NCBI GenBank assembly: GCA_017551865.1 | Contig: JAFZKB010000020.1 | Span: 22,818 to 86,817 of the forward strand | Direction: 5' to 3' | Length of the DNA: 64,000 nt | Origin: Clostridiales bacterium | GTDB taxonomy: Bacteria; Bacillota; Clostridia; Saccharofermentanales; Saccharofermentanaceae | Shown: positions 1 through 9,571 of the stretch, piece after piece | Layout of the letters: each line of letters opens with the position of its first letter | How positions within the stretch are numbered: the stretch's first letter is position 1 | Translations under genes and position numbers: made by a program | Notes under the pieces: model-generated | Told to the model about the DNA's origin: nothing | The model's input: the letters and a program-made list of their open reading frames with translations, nothing else | Database searches by the model: none

Positions 1-737
1 GAAATACCGCCGCATCCTACGACCGGGATCCTTACGGCTTCATATATATCGTGGACCATACGAAGTGCCACCGGTTTTACGCACGGACCGGAAAGTCCGC
101 CGGTATTGTTGTGAAGTAGCGGTCTTCTCGTTTTTATATCAATCGCCATGCCGAGCATGGTGTTGATGGCGACGATCGCGTCTGCACCGCCGGCCTCTGC
201 ACCTTTGGCCGTCTCGGAGATCGATGTGACATTCGGTGTCAGCTTGACCCACATCGGAAGGTCTGTTCTTTTCCGAAGATCGGAAACAAGCGCTTCGATC
301 GCTTTGGGAGCGGATCCGATGACCATGCATCCCTCTTTTACGTTCGGACAGGAAAAGTTCAGTTCCAGAGCATCGATCTTATCCTTAAAAGGATCGAGCT
401 TTTCTACCATGGCGATATAGTCTTCATTGGAGTGTCCGGCGACATTGACGACGACACCGGCTCCGCTTTGGACCATATAATCGAGTTCTGTCGCAAGGAA
501 AGCATCTACTCCCGGATTCTGAAGACCGACGCAGTTGAGCATACCGGATGGTGTTTCCGCGACACGAACGCCTTGATTTCCATCTCTCGGAAGAAGTGTC
601 AGCCCCTTAGAAGAAAGTGCTCCAAGTTTACTTAGATCCATATACTCGGCAAGTTCACGTCCGAATCCGCATGTACCGGAAGCGAGGATGATCGGGTTTT
701 TGAAAGAAACATCTCCCACATTTACTTGAATACTCAC
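1..737 (-). CDS. pyrD: Dihydroorotate dehydrogenase, catalytic subunit, type 1B (3' end outside window)
   Basis: Oxidises dihydroorotate to orotate in cytosolic pyrimidine synthesis and passes electrons to PyrK. The C-terminal part lies beyond the left edge; about 245 codons are present out of roughly 300 usual for the family. The translation carries the class 1 FMN-enzyme signatures: ASGTCGFG near residue 20, LQNPG near 72, and NFSCPNVKEG with the class 1 catalytic cysteine at about residue 130 (class 2 enzymes use serine). The GTG start at 737 is chosen because AGGAGGTG lies just upstream and the start overlaps the pyrK stop by 4 nt, implying translational coupling. PyrK next door makes this the NAD-linked heterotetrameric type 1B enzyme. 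It is the last gene of the operon that is visible; pyrE may follow outside the window. Confidence 0.95.
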   Translation of the reverse strand, partial: MSIQVNVGDVSFKNPIILASGTCGFGRELAEYMDLSKLGALSSKGLTLLPRDGNQGVRVAETPSGMLNCVGLQNPGVDAFLATELDYMVQSGAGVVVNVAGHSNEDYIAMVEKLDPFKDKIDALELNFSCPNVKEGCMVIGSAPKAIEALVSDLRKRTDLPMWVKLTPNVTSISETAKGAEAGGADAIVAINTMLGMAIDIKTRRPLLHNNTGGLSGPCVKPVALRMVHDIYEAVRIPVVGCGGI

Positions 738-1516
738 CAGATCACCTCCTCAGCCTTGAATACCGGGCCGTCTTTGCAGCAACGCTTATGAACGAATTCT
801 TTGCCTTCCTTTTCGGCTTTGATCTTACAGATACATACCAGACAGGCACCGATGCCGCAGGCCATTCTCTGTTCAAGAGAAACATAGCAGGAAAGGCCCT
901 TATTCATCGCCCATTCAGAGACTTTTCTCATCATGATGCCGGGACCGACGACCATCACCGTACTTTCGGATATTTCTTCATCACTCATCGTCTCCAGATA
1001 AGCCATGACATTTCCTTTGACACCGAGATCTCCGGCATCCGTCGTGACGGAAAAATCATCACATGTGCAAGCAAATCTGTCATAAAGGAAAGCCTCGCTC
1101 TGGCTGCGGTATCCGTTTACGACTTTACAGGGGATCCCGTTTTCTTTTGCATAGTTTGCAGCAAAGAAGATCGGAAAAATGCCTGTACCACCGCCCACCA
1201 GCAAGAGCTTCTCAACTTTGTCGAAGCAAAAGCCGTTGCCGAGAGGCCCAAGACAAGTAAAGGTCTTCCCTTCCTGGGCTTCTATGATTTTTTCTGTGCC
1301 TTTTCCGACTTGTCTTACGCCGATGGAAAAAGTGTTCTTCTCTTTATCAACGCACATGATGCCGAACGGGCGCTTCAGGAAATAGTCACAGGACAGATTA
1401 ACGAATTGCCCCGGACGTCCCTCCTGCGCAATTTCCGGGCAGGAGAACGTAAGGACGGCACACGCGGGTCCCAGGATGTCCTTTTTTACCAGAGATATGG
1501 TATATTCTTTTTTCAT
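734..1516 (-). CDS. pyrK: Dihydroorotate dehydrogenase electron-transfer subunit
   Basis: Iron-sulfur flavoprotein that carries electrons from the PyrD FMN to NAD+. At 260 aa it has the normal family length. An FAD-binding beta-barrel with RPFGIM (around residue 70) is followed by an NAD-binding segment LLLVGGGTG (around 135). A C-terminal cysteine cluster, MACGIGACLVC plus a later CC pair (about residues 222-247), fits the [2Fe-2S] site. The gene is sandwiched between pyrF (24-nt gap) and pyrD (4-nt overlap), which supports the type 1B assignment. A purine-rich GAGGAAGAG sequence precedes the ATG. A long reading frame on the opposite strand over this gene and pyrF is only a shadow. Confidence 0.95.
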   Translation of the reverse strand: MKKEYTISLVKKDILGPACAVLTFSCPEIAQEGRPGQFVNLSCDYFLKRPFGIMCVDKEKNTFSIGVRQVGKGTEKIIEAQEGKTFTCLGPLGNGFCFDKVEKLLLVGGGTGIFPIFFAANYAKENGIPCKVVNGYRSQSEAFLYDRFACTCDDFSVTTDAGDLGVKGNVMAYLETMSDEEISESTVMVVGPGIMMRKVSEWAMNKGLSCYVSLEQRMACGIGACLVCICKIKAEKEGKEFVHKRCCKDGPVFKAEEVIW

Positions 1517-1540
1517 TATCTCTTCCTCTATTATCTTCGA

Positions 1541-2557
1541 TCAGCTGTTCGAAGCTTCTTTGATCGCATTATTCAGGTCTTCTCTCATGCGCAGAGCTTC
1601 TTCTCTTGTTGCTCTCTGGAATCCGAGAAGTGGAGCACCGGACGGGCCGTGCATCTCTGTAAGTTCCATCGGATCGATGTCGTCTCTCTTTTTCCATGCA
1701 CACATCAGGCTTCTCGATGCATTTACGATACCGCCCTTTCCATTTACGAAAGAAGCGACTGCATCCTTACCGGATCCGCCCTGAGCGCCATAACCCGGAA
1801 CCAGGATCAGTGCGTGAGGCATGATCTTACGAGCCTTTACCGCCTGCTCCGGCCAGGTCGCGCCGACAACGGCTCCTACGGAACTGAATCCACATTCACC
1901 GATCAGCTCCTGGCCCCATTTTTCAACGTTTTCAGCCATGGCTTCAAATACCTGGCGACCGTCTTCCAGCTTCAGATCCTGAAGATCGCCGGCAGAAGGA
2001 TTGGACGTTCTTACGAGTACATAAAGACCCTTGCCCTTCTCTTTTGCAACATCCATAAAAGGCTTGATGCCGTCGATGCCGAGATAGCCGTTAACTGTGA
2101 TACAGTCGCAGTCGAACATGCAGGGTGCTGTATCGTTGATGATCTTTGTTTCCCCGATGATGGCATTGGCATACGCGGTGGCCGTCGTGCCTATATCGTT
2201 TCTCTTGGCATCCGCAATAACGAGCATACCCTTATCGTGAGCATAGTGGATCGTCTTTCGAAGCGCCATGATACCGTGGATACCATACATCTCATAGTAC
2301 GCGAACTGCGGCTTGATCGCCGGGATAATGTCATAGACAGCGTCGATGAGACGGCGGTTATAGTCGAAGATCGCCATCCCTGTCGCCATCTGCATATTGG
2401 CGCGCTCACCGGATTTTTCCTCGTGCTTTTTGGCCTCATCGAGCCATTCGTTGATCATATCGGACGGGATATAGTCCAGCTTCGGGTCAAGACCCATTAC
2501 GGTCGGGTTATTGCATTCCTCGATCTTTTTGGTAAGTCTGTCAGCGAAGTTCGTCAT
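1541..2557 (-). CDS. pyrF: Orotidine 5'-phosphate decarboxylase, long (type 2) form
   Basis: Decarboxylates OMP to UMP, the last step of de novo UMP synthesis. The active-site tetrad is visible as DAKRNDIG with Asp116, Lys118 and Asp121. The N-terminal MGLDPKLD and the C-terminal LVPGYGAQGG (phosphate-binding) stretches fit the long type 2 family. At 338 aa the protein is longer than the roughly 230-aa type 1 enzymes, which is normal for type 2 enzymes in Clostridia. It starts within the end of pyrC (17-nt overlap), so the two are probably translationally coupled. Confidence 0.95.
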   Translation of the reverse strand: MTNFADRLTKKIEECNNPTVMGLDPKLDYIPSDMINEWLDEAKKHEEKSGERANMQMATGMAIFDYNRRLIDAVYDIIPAIKPQFAYYEMYGIHGIMALRKTIHYAHDKGMLVIADAKRNDIGTTATAYANAIIGETKIINDTAPCMFDCDCITVNGYLGIDGIKPFMDVAKEKGKGLYVLVRTSNPSAGDLQDLKLEDGRQVFEAMAENVEKWGQELIGECGFSSVGAVVGATWPEQAVKARKIMPHALILVPGYGAQGGSGKDAVASFVNGKGGIVNASRSLMCAWKKRDDIDPMELTEMHGPSGAPLLGFQRATREEALRMREDLNNAIKEASNS

Positions 2558-3800
2558 AGGTGATTTTTCCTCCTGCGATGGTAAGTTTTACGCGGCCGGT
2601 GAAATCCTGGCCGATATACGGAGAGTTATGAGATTTGCTTAAGATCTCCTCTTCCGTGTAGGTAAAGTCGGAGGAAAGATCTGCCAGCATGACGTCGCCC
2701 GGCATTCCGTTTTCGAGCGTTCCTCTTCCGAGGTGCAGTATCGAAGACGGGTTGACGGTCATCGTCCTGATCAGTTCTTCAAGAGTTAAGTGACCCGGCT
2801 TTACCAGATAAGTATAACCCACCGCGAAGGCGGTTTCAAAGCCGATGATTCCATTATTCGCAAGGGAGAACTCGATGTCTTTCTCGTCGATATGATGCGG
2901 TGCGTGATCCGTGACGATACAGTCGATCGTGCCGTCCTTTAATCCCTCAATGACCGCCAGGCGGTCCTTTTCGGTCCTAAGCGGCGGATTCATCTTAAAG
3001 TTCGTATCGTAGGTCTGGCAGCATTCTTCAGTCAGGGAGAAGTAATGCGGGCAGGTTTCGCAGGTGACCTTGACTCCACGGGCCTTTGCCTGACGGATGA
3101 TCTCGATGCCTTTTGCCGTACTGACGTGGCAGATATGTATCGGCATATCGAGGTATTCTGCTGTCTGTATGTCACGGGAGATCATGATCTCCTCGGCGAT
3201 CGCAGGGATTCCGCGAAGACCCAGGGATGTGGAGATCGCTCCTTCATTCATGGCACCTTCGGAGATGGACATCTCTTCACAGTGATTTAATACCGGGATA
3301 TCAAAGTCAGAAGCATACTCCAGCACTTTCTTAAGAAGATTCGCTGTTGCGATCGGCTTTCCGTCGTCAGAGACTGCGACGATACCGGCCTCTTTCATCA
3401 GGCCCATCTCGGAGATCTCTTTACCGTTTAAGCCCTTGCTGGCTGCGCCGATCGGGAATACATTGCAGGAACCCACCTGCTCGGCTTTTCTAAGGATACC
3501 TTCTACTACTGCTGCGTTGTCACAGACAGGGTTTGTGTTCGGCATACAGCAAACGCTCGTAAAACCGCCCTTAGCTGCACTCTTCGTACCGCTCTTGATA
3601 TCTTCTCTGTACTCATAGCCCGGTTCTCTTAAGTGACAGTGCATGTCGATAAGTCCGGGAAATACGGTCAGACCTTCCGCATCGATGACCTCATCCGGAT
3701 CGCCCGAAAGGCTTTCGGTAAACACACCGTTTTCGATGCATATAGTTACTTTTTCTCCGGAAGCGTAGTGCTTTCCGTTTTTAATCTCAATTCTTTTCAT
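2541..3800 (-). CDS. pyrC: Dihydroorotase, class I
   Basis: Cyclises N-carbamoyl-aspartate to dihydroorotate; a zinc amidohydrolase. The metal motif DMHCHLREPG places the HxH histidines at residues 54 and 56. Further metal or active-site elements are MPNTNP, LNHCEE, HVSTAKG and DHAPHH. An AVSDDGK segment supplies the aspartate that replaces the carboxylated lysine in Bacillus/Aquifex-type enzymes. The length of 419 aa is typical for class I. It overlaps pyrB by 14 nt at its start and pyrF by 17 nt at its end. Confidence 0.95.
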   Translation of the reverse strand: MKRIEIKNGKHYASGEKVTICIENGVFTESLSGDPDEVIDAEGLTVFPGLIDMHCHLREPGYEYREDIKSGTKSAAKGGFTSVCCMPNTNPVCDNAAVVEGILRKAEQVGSCNVFPIGAASKGLNGKEISEMGLMKEAGIVAVSDDGKPIATANLLKKVLEYASDFDIPVLNHCEEMSISEGAMNEGAISTSLGLRGIPAIAEEIMISRDIQTAEYLDMPIHICHVSTAKGIEIIRQAKARGVKVTCETCPHYFSLTEECCQTYDTNFKMNPPLRTEKDRLAVIEGLKDGTIDCIVTDHAPHHIDEKDIEFSLANNGIIGFETAFAVGYTYLVKPGHLTLEELIRTMTVNPSSILHLGRGTLENGMPGDVMLADLSSDFTYTEEEILSKSHNSPYIGQDFTGRVKLTIAGGKITYDELR

Positions 3801-4724
3801 TCTGGTTTCTCCTTGCCATCAGTAAGTACAGGACCGCCATTCTTACGGCCACACCGTTTGTGACCTGTTCGTTGATCACGGACTGGTCGCAGTCATATAC
3901 ACATGTCGGAAGCTCGACGCCGTGATTGCACGGACCCGGATGCAGAAGATAAGCGCCGGGTTTTGCGAGTTTCAGAACATCCTCGGAGATGGAGTAAAAT
4001 CTTGCATATTCCGCTACCGAGGGGAATAGAGACTTCTGCTGACGCTCCAGCTGTACACGAAGGCCCATGACAGCATCGGCGTCTTTGACGGCTTCAGAGA
4101 CGGATCTGCAGACCGTGCAGCCCATCTGATCGAGTCCTACCGGGACCATGGTACGCGGGCCGGCGACGCTTACTGTCGCGCCAAGTTTGGTAAGACCGAT
4201 GACGTTGCTTCGCACTACGCGGCTGTGGTAAAGGTCACCGCAGATCGCGACTTTCAGTCCGTCAATATGGCCGTATTTTTCGTAGAGAGTAAACATATCA
4301 AGGAGTGCCTGTGTCGGGTGCTCGTTCATTCCGTCACCGGCATTGACGATGCTCGCCTTGACTCTCGGAGCCAGATAGTGCGGCGCACCGGACTGGCTGT
4401 GGCGCATGATGATGATATCCGTGGCCATCATGTCGATGGTCCTTGCTGTATCCAGAAGTGATTCACCTTTATTTACCGAGCTTCCGGAGGTAGTGATGTT
4501 CGCACTTGCGGAACCCATATACTTCGAAGCCAGTTCGAAGGAAAGTCTTGTTCTTGTACTGTTCTCATAAAAGAGAGTTACTACCGATTTACCCTGAAGA
4601 TGCGATGTCTTCTTATTTCCTGAAGTCAGCACCATCTTCATCATTTTCGCGGTATCCAGGATCTCCATGATCTCTTCCGCGCTCAGCTGCTTTAATCCCA
4701 GCAGATCTTTACTCTTAAGTCCCA

Positions 4725-4725
<1 letters not shown>
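3787..4725 (-). CDS. pyrB: Aspartate carbamoyltransferase, catalytic chain
   Basis: Condenses carbamoyl phosphate with aspartate, the committed step of pyrimidine synthesis. The carbamoyl-phosphate motif STRTR is at residues 56-60, followed by HPTQALLDMFTL and the C-terminal LHPGPCNHG loop. At 312 aa it is a standard catalytic chain. No pyrI regulatory chain is adjacent, so the enzyme is probably a Bacillus-type unregulated trimer with control left to PyrR. Its ATG overlaps the pyrR stop by one base (TAATG). carA and carB are not in this window. Confidence 0.95.
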
Positions 4726-5297
<572 letters not shown>

Positions 5298-5304
5298 CTA
5301 AGTA

Positions 5305-5354
5305 CAAAAAACCGACTTAGTAAATGACCAATTCGGTACCCTTTACAAGTCGGT
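5305..5354 (-). terminator. Attenuator terminator in the pyr leader
   Basis: On the minus strand, ACCGACTT pairs with AAGTCGGT, and GTAAA extends the stem by pairing with TTTAC across one bulged T. The 3' arm is followed directly by a run of six T. It lies about 20 nt before the pyrR start and downstream of the putative promoter at 5451-5479. It is therefore best read as the PyrR-controlled attenuator, not as the end of the upstream operon. Confidence 0.85.
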
Positions 5355-5400
5355 CTCATATAAACGTCCCCTAAAAGGACGGCTTTGAACTATTCGACAT

Positions 5401-5430
5401 ACGACCTTCCTGTTCTCTCATGGAACAGAC
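5401..5430 (-). promoter_or_regulatory. Putative PyrR-binding hairpin in the pyr leader
   Basis: The leader RNA contains CTGTTC, then a CATGAGA loop, then GAACAG, followed by GAAGG. This resembles the Bacillus binding-loop pattern (a UUCC...GAGAG core followed by AAGG) but is not an exact match. A second small hairpin (CGTCC/GGACG, 5365-5381) lies between it and the attenuator and may belong to the antiterminator. The role is inferred from position and partial consensus. Confidence 0.5.
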
Positions 5431-5450
5431 TTAAAGGATACGTTGTTAAG

Positions 5451-5479
5451 ATAATAATCCAAAGGATGCATATTGGCAA
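5451..5479 (-). promoter_or_regulatory. Putative sigma-A promoter of the pyr operon
   Basis: The minus strand reads TTGCCA, 17 nt, TATTAT. Transcription would start near 5444 and give a leader of about 160 nt before pyrR, containing the hairpin and attenuator described here. The preceding operon ends at 5518 without a convincing U-tract terminator; only a short CTTTTCGAAAAG inverted repeat is present, so some read-through is possible. Confidence 0.65.
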
Positions 5480-5517
5480 TAGGCATTTTTACCCTTTTCG
5501 AAAAGATCCGGTTTTCA

Positions 5518-6267
5518 TCACCAGACGGGCTGTTCATCGTATTCCCAGTTCCAGTCTTCGTCCTGCATTCTGCTTCTTTTTCTGTCAAACTGACGCTGTT
5601 TGTTGGCATCAGACATACGTCTCTGCATCTCGTCCTGGATCTGTTTTTTTCTAGACTTCTTTTTGTCTTTATCGGACTGGTTGGGATTAGAATTCGATTC
5701 GCTGGAATCTGATTCATCCTGAGATTCGTCAGAAGTCTCCTGTTCCGATTCTTTCTGCTGATCCTGCTTTTCCTTTTCTTTCTTTGTTTCTTCCATCAGA
5801 TCTTTGATCTCATCATAAAGACGCTGTGCGCGGTTATTATGACCATAACCATAATCATTCGCACAATTCTCTTCGGAAAGGATATCCAGGCATTCCTGCA
5901 TGATCTCCAGGCTTTCATCGATATGTTCGCGAGCCATATAATCCGGATCCATCAGGGCGAGCTTGGCCAGCGCGAGGTTAATACGGATCGGACACTCTTT
6001 TCCTTCAGGAAGAACATATTCCAAAGCTTTTTCGTAATACTCGATCGCGCGTCTGTAATCTTCCAGACGATACATGACATTTCCGTTGTTATAATAGGCG
6101 ATATAAGGCTCATTTACATTGGCCACTTCCAGAAGGTTGAAGTTTTCGGAATAGTCCTCCTCCTCATACTTGGAAATGACCCATTCATTATATCCGTAAG
6201 AAAAAGCGAGCTTAAAGAGCACGACACCAATGATGATATACGCTGCGATAATTAGACGTCTCTTCAT
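5518..6267 (-). CDS. Membrane-anchored TPR protein of a Bat-type operon
   Basis: One N-terminal transmembrane segment (about residues 4-24) is followed by a soluble region with tetratricopeptide character: NEPYIAYYNNGNVMYRLEDY, then RAIEYYEKALEYV and a further helix pair. A highly charged tail rich in Glu, Gln, Ser and Lys fills the last 90 residues, and the end is aromatic. The order MoxR-DUF58-small membrane protein-VWA-VWA-TPR matches the aerotolerance/Bat family of operons, where this would be the BatC-like member. TPRs normally mediate protein contacts; the partner is presumably the VWA proteins. It overlaps the VWA gene by 4 nt (ATGA). The function in this organism is unknown. Confidence 0.7.
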   Translation of the reverse strand: MKRRLIIAAYIIIGVVLFKLAFSYGYNEWVISKYEEEDYSENFNLLEVANVNEPYIAYYNNGNVMYRLEDYRRAIEYYEKALEYVLPEGKECPIRINLALAKLALMDPDYMAREHIDESLEIMQECLDILSEENCANDYGYGHNNRAQRLYDEIKDLMEETKKEKEKQDQQKESEQETSDESQDESDSSESNSNPNQSDKDKKKSRKKQIQDEMQRRMSDANKQRQFDRKRSRMQDEDWNWEYDEQPVW

Positions 6268-7229
6268 GCTTTGAGCCTCCTTTTATAGTAGATCAGGTCA
6301 TAGACAAGAAGAATGACCAGCGGAATAGCGAAATAGTAATACGTCTCGGAATATCCCTCTGTGCCGGACATTTCCGATTCCGAATAATCTTCCAGATCTG
6401 CATTTATATCGTCGACCACATCGCGGATCACGGTATCATCTACTACATGGTAATACGTGATGTCCAGATCATCCGCGATCGAATTGAGATTTTTCTCATC
6501 GATCTTCGAGATTGCATCTTCGAGGAAACCATCCTTGCCTCGGGTCTGCATATAGAAACGGGCTCCGGTATCACCATCGAAGTTTCTTACCTGCATGCGG
6601 CCGCCTTCTGTGGTTCCGTAACCTAATACGGCTCCGGCAGATACAAATTTTTCCGCTTCTTTGTAGGACCCGAGTTTTCCGTTCTTTTCCGTGATCTCAC
6701 CGTCACTCATGAAGAAAACGACACGGGCGCGGAATCTGTCTTCTTCATAACTTCTCTCCAGAGTATCACGCATGACCGTAAACGGAAGATTCAGGGATGT
6801 ACTGTTCGCATAGTACTTCGTCTGGCCTTCCAGAGTTTCGATCGTCGTCATAACAATGGATGCATCTGATGTAAACGGCATCAGCTTCTGTGCCTGATTT
6901 CCGAAGGAGATCACGCTGAATCTGGCGCCGGCCATCATGTCCATGATATATTCGCAGTCGTCTTTCACAGCATCCAGACGAAGACCGCCATCATCAAAAT
7001 CCTCCGCCAGCATACTCATCGTGTCATCGATAACGAAAAGAACATCGACATTGAGTTCAGTTTTCGGGACATCATAAGCGAATACGAGGATGCGAAGATT
7101 CATGGCAAAAAGCAAAAGGACGATCAGGATCTGACGGATATAGTTCCACAGACCTTTGCGTTTCATAAGGAGCATTCCGATACAAAGGATCGTCATCAGC
7201 CAAATTGGAAGTATCGGATCAATCTTCAT
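6264..7229 (-). CDS. VWA-domain membrane protein (BatB-like)
   Basis: Two N-terminal hydrophobic stretches (about residues 7-22 and 28-52) and one near the C-terminus flank a von Willebrand A domain. The MIDAS metal site is visible as DVLFVIDDTMSMLAEDF (a DxDxSMS-like variant with DDTMS), with VFFMSDGE further on. Such proteins bind metal and partner proteins at the membrane face. It lies in a tight operon, with 4-nt overlaps on both sides. VWA pairs downstream of MoxR ATPases are thought to act in assembly or maturation of envelope complexes. The exact role here is not known. Confidence 0.75.
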   Translation of the reverse strand: MKIDPILPIWLMTILCIGMLLMKRKGLWNYIRQILIVLLLFAMNLRILVFAYDVPKTELNVDVLFVIDDTMSMLAEDFDDGGLRLDAVKDDCEYIMDMMAGARFSVISFGNQAQKLMPFTSDASIVMTTIETLEGQTKYYANSTSLNLPFTVMRDTLERSYEEDRFRARVVFFMSDGEITEKNGKLGSYKEAEKFVSAGAVLGYGTTEGGRMQVRNFDGDTGARFYMQTRGKDGFLEDAISKIDEKNLNSIADDLDITYYHVVDDTVIRDVVDDINADLEDYSESEMSGTEGYSETYYYFAIPLVILLVYDLIYYKRRLKA

Positions 7230-8242
7230 AGTTTCACCCTTCTGCTTACCACAAAATATACACAGAGAACAATGACGAGCCCAGTAACAAGTTTTTCAGG
7301 GTATTCAGTAACCATGACCTCACTTTTATAGATCACGGATGTCTCTGTCGTCTCTACTTCATTTACAAGGTCTTTCGCGACATCATCCTCATCCAGGATA
7401 AAGAGCTTACCGCCTGTGCTTTTACAGCAATCCCTAAAGACTTCCATTTCCTCCACAGTATCCGGAGCGGCACCAAACAACTTGATATCATACGAATCGC
7501 AGATCTCTGTCGCTTCTTCGATCTGGACAAAAGGAGTACCATTCAACTGGTTATCTGTTGCTAGGATAATGACTCTTGTACGTTCTTCCTCATCATCCAG
7601 TCCCTGAAACTGGAAAACAGTGGATGCCAGACCATCGCCAATGAGCGAAGATCCGTTGCCATATTTATCCGTAGTCGTTCCATCGACCATGTACTGATAT
7701 ACTACATAATCGGATGTATCGTAGAAGTTTCCTTCCAAAAGGACATCGATGGCGACCTGACAGGATTCTTCCAGCTGATCGAGTACTTCAATAACATATT
7801 CATAATCCGTAGTTAGAGGTACCAGAGTCACGGTTTCACAGTTAAAAATCGTTATACCGAATCTTTCGCCCTGAAGTTCCGAAACGAACTTCTTCAATTC
7901 TTTACAGACCTCAAGATCCGTGTAGAACATGGAGTAGGACGTATCCAGACAGAGCATGATGTCACGGTTATGGATTTCTGTCTCGTTCTGGTGGGCGCGG
8001 TTTGGTCTTGCAATGATGAACATCAGGATCGAAAGTGCTAAAACCAGACTTACGATCGCAAGGACCGAACAGAAACGGAATTCAAACAGTCTTCTTTTAA
8101 AATACTTCGTATTCTCGATAAACTCGGTGTTAGCGACTTTACGGCCTTTTTTAAACTTGTTGGAGTAACCCCAGTAGCCAATACCCAGGAAGATAAAGAT
8201 CGGGATACCGATATAGATAAAATACGGATTCATCAAGTCCAT
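7226..8242 (-). CDS. VWA-domain membrane protein (BatA-like)
   Basis: An N-terminal membrane segment (about residues 8-25), a second near residues 58-80, and a C-terminal one (about 312-332) surround a VWA domain. The MIDAS motif is intact, DIMLCLDTSYSM (DxSxS type), and VIILATDNQLNG follows. It is a paralogue of the next gene and sits in the same operon with 4-nt and 10-nt overlaps. By family it should act with the upstream MoxR ATPase and DUF58 protein. The substrate or complex served is not evident from sequence. Confidence 0.75.
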   Translation of the reverse strand: MDLMNPYFIYIGIPIFIFLGIGYWGYSNKFKKGRKVANTEFIENTKYFKRRLFEFRFCSVLAIVSLVLALSILMFIIARPNRAHQNETEIHNRDIMLCLDTSYSMFYTDLEVCKELKKFVSELQGERFGITIFNCETVTLVPLTTDYEYVIEVLDQLEESCQVAIDVLLEGNFYDTSDYVVYQYMVDGTTTDKYGNGSSLIGDGLASTVFQFQGLDDEEERTRVIILATDNQLNGTPFVQIEEATEICDSYDIKLFGAAPDTVEEMEVFRDCCKSTGGKLFILDEDDVAKDLVNEVETTETSVIYKSEVMVTEYPEKLVTGLVIVLCVYFVVSRRVKL

Positions 8243-8712
8243 GAGGTGACCACCTCCCTGGCATCGCGGATCGAATCCATCGTTTCTTTATCCGTGCGAA
8301 GATCGAACTCAGGCGCATAGAACTGCTCGATCAGACCGCTCAGCTTGTCGATACCGTGTGCTCTCAGTTCATTAAGAGAAAAGGTATGAACATTGATGCC
8401 GGTCATCTCGTGAACGAAAAGACGTACGCAGGCGGAAAGTTCCTGATGCGTAATACGGACATTTGTCTTGCCGGAAGTATAATCATGTTCGATCTTGTCG
8501 ATACGGGCAAGATAATCTTTTCTGATCACTTCCGGATGACGGGCCTTAAACACTTTTACTTTCTCTTTTGGCTTCATCTGTCCGTTAAGTCTTCTCTGAA
8601 TGAACTTAATAGCGACAAGGACGACCGAAAGAATGACTGCGGCTGCGACGACAAGAATGATCGGCAGAATGCTATAGGAGAATGGATCTTGTAAATCAAC
8701 GGATGTTTGCAT
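8233..8712 (-). CDS. Small single-pass membrane protein of the Bat operon (DUF4381-like)
   Basis: 159 aa with one strong transmembrane helix (about residues 15-38) and a basic, helical cytoplasmic tail. Its position between the DUF58 and VWA genes and its topology resemble the DUF4381 proteins of MoxR/Bat operons, but I could not recognise a decisive motif. The start overlaps the end of the DUF58 gene by 17 nt. It probably links the cytosolic ATPase/DUF58 part to the membrane VWA proteins; this is inference. Confidence 0.55.
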   Translation of the reverse strand: MQTSVDLQDPFSYSILPIILVVAAAVILSVVLVAIKFIQRRLNGQMKPKEKVKVFKARHPEVIRKDYLARIDKIEHDYTSGKTNVRITHQELSACVRLFVHEMTGINVHTFSLNELRAHGIDKLSGLIEQFYAPEFDLRTDKETMDSIRDAREVVTSWT

Positions 8713-9571
8713 ACTTATGTCTCTCCAATAGATCTGTGATCTTCAGTGTAATGTCTTCTTTTGCACTGATATCCGTAGAAATGACGGCATGATGCTTTAA
8801 CATGGCTTCATTCTTCGCCTTGATCTCTTTCTTGAGCTGCTGTTCCATGGCCAGGAGCTTTTTATCCTGTGACAAAAAGCGCGGAACATAACCTTCTTTT
8901 TCAACGTCATACGAATGGTCACCGGCAAGATCCGCATCGTTTATATTTATAAAAAGAATATCGTGCTGGCAGATCAGTTTTTTCAGGAGCGGCTGGGAAA
9001 CATCGGCCGATCCCTTCATATCTGTTATTACAAATACGATCATCTTTCTTTTGAAATTCTTAAGCAGATATTCAAGTGTCTTATTCAGATTCGATTTCTT
9101 TGTTTTCTGCACATCCTTATCATAAGAAGCAAGAAAATGCTCCACATCATAAAGACGGGTACGAAGCGGGAAAAAGCGCATCTTACCGTCATTGTTGTAA
9201 AGCGAACCGATAAAGTCACCATTTGAGTACGCAAGATAAGCAAGGGTGCCCGCCGCGTATATAGCGACATCCTTTTTCACCTGCGATTTATCGGTATCTG
9301 CAAGCATCTTTGCACCGGTGTCAAATACGATCAGGATATTGTGCTTCTTTTCGGCAATATAGCGTTTTACAAGGAGCATACGGCTTCGTGAAGAAGCTTT
9401 CCAGTCGATATCACGGATATTGTCTCCGGGGACGTATTCCCGAAGATCCTCGAAATTCAGGCTTTTGCCCATGAAAACTGATTTATAGGAGCCATCGAGG
9501 ATCGACGTGGCTTTGATGTTTGTATTGATCGATATATTCGCTCTTATTCTTGTAACATAATCAAGAATCAT
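8696..9571 (-). CDS. DUF58 domain protein
   Basis: A 291-aa soluble protein carrying the DUF58 signature, GKSLNFEDLREYVPGDNIRDIDWKAS in part, at about residues 35-60, followed by RMLLVKRYIAEKKH and a VWA-like fold beginning NILIVFDTGAKM. DUF58 proteins always accompany MoxR-type AAA ATPases, and here the gene overlaps the moxR-like gene by 4 nt. It is expected to be a cytosolic partner of the ATPase. No catalytic residues are predicted. Confidence 0.85.
   Translation of the reverse strand: MILDYVTRIRANISINTNIKATSILDGSYKSVFMGKSLNFEDLREYVPGDNIRDIDWKASSRSRMLLVKRYIAEKKHNILIVFDTGAKMLADTDKSQVKKDVAIYAAGTLAYLAYSNGDFIGSLYNNDGKMRFFPLRTRLYDVEHFLASYDKDVQKTKKSNLNKTLEYLLKNFKRKMIVFVITDMKGSADVSQPLLKKLICQHDILFININDADLAGDHSYDVEKEGYVPRFLSQDKKLLAMEQQLKKEIKAKNEAMLKHHAVISTDISAKEDITLKITDLLERHKYANIR

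Noticed and set aside
788..2563. 591-codon open frame on the plus strand
   Set aside because: It lies antisense to pyrK and pyrF, whose motifs are clear, and its translation has no family features and poor composition. It is a shadow of biased codon use.
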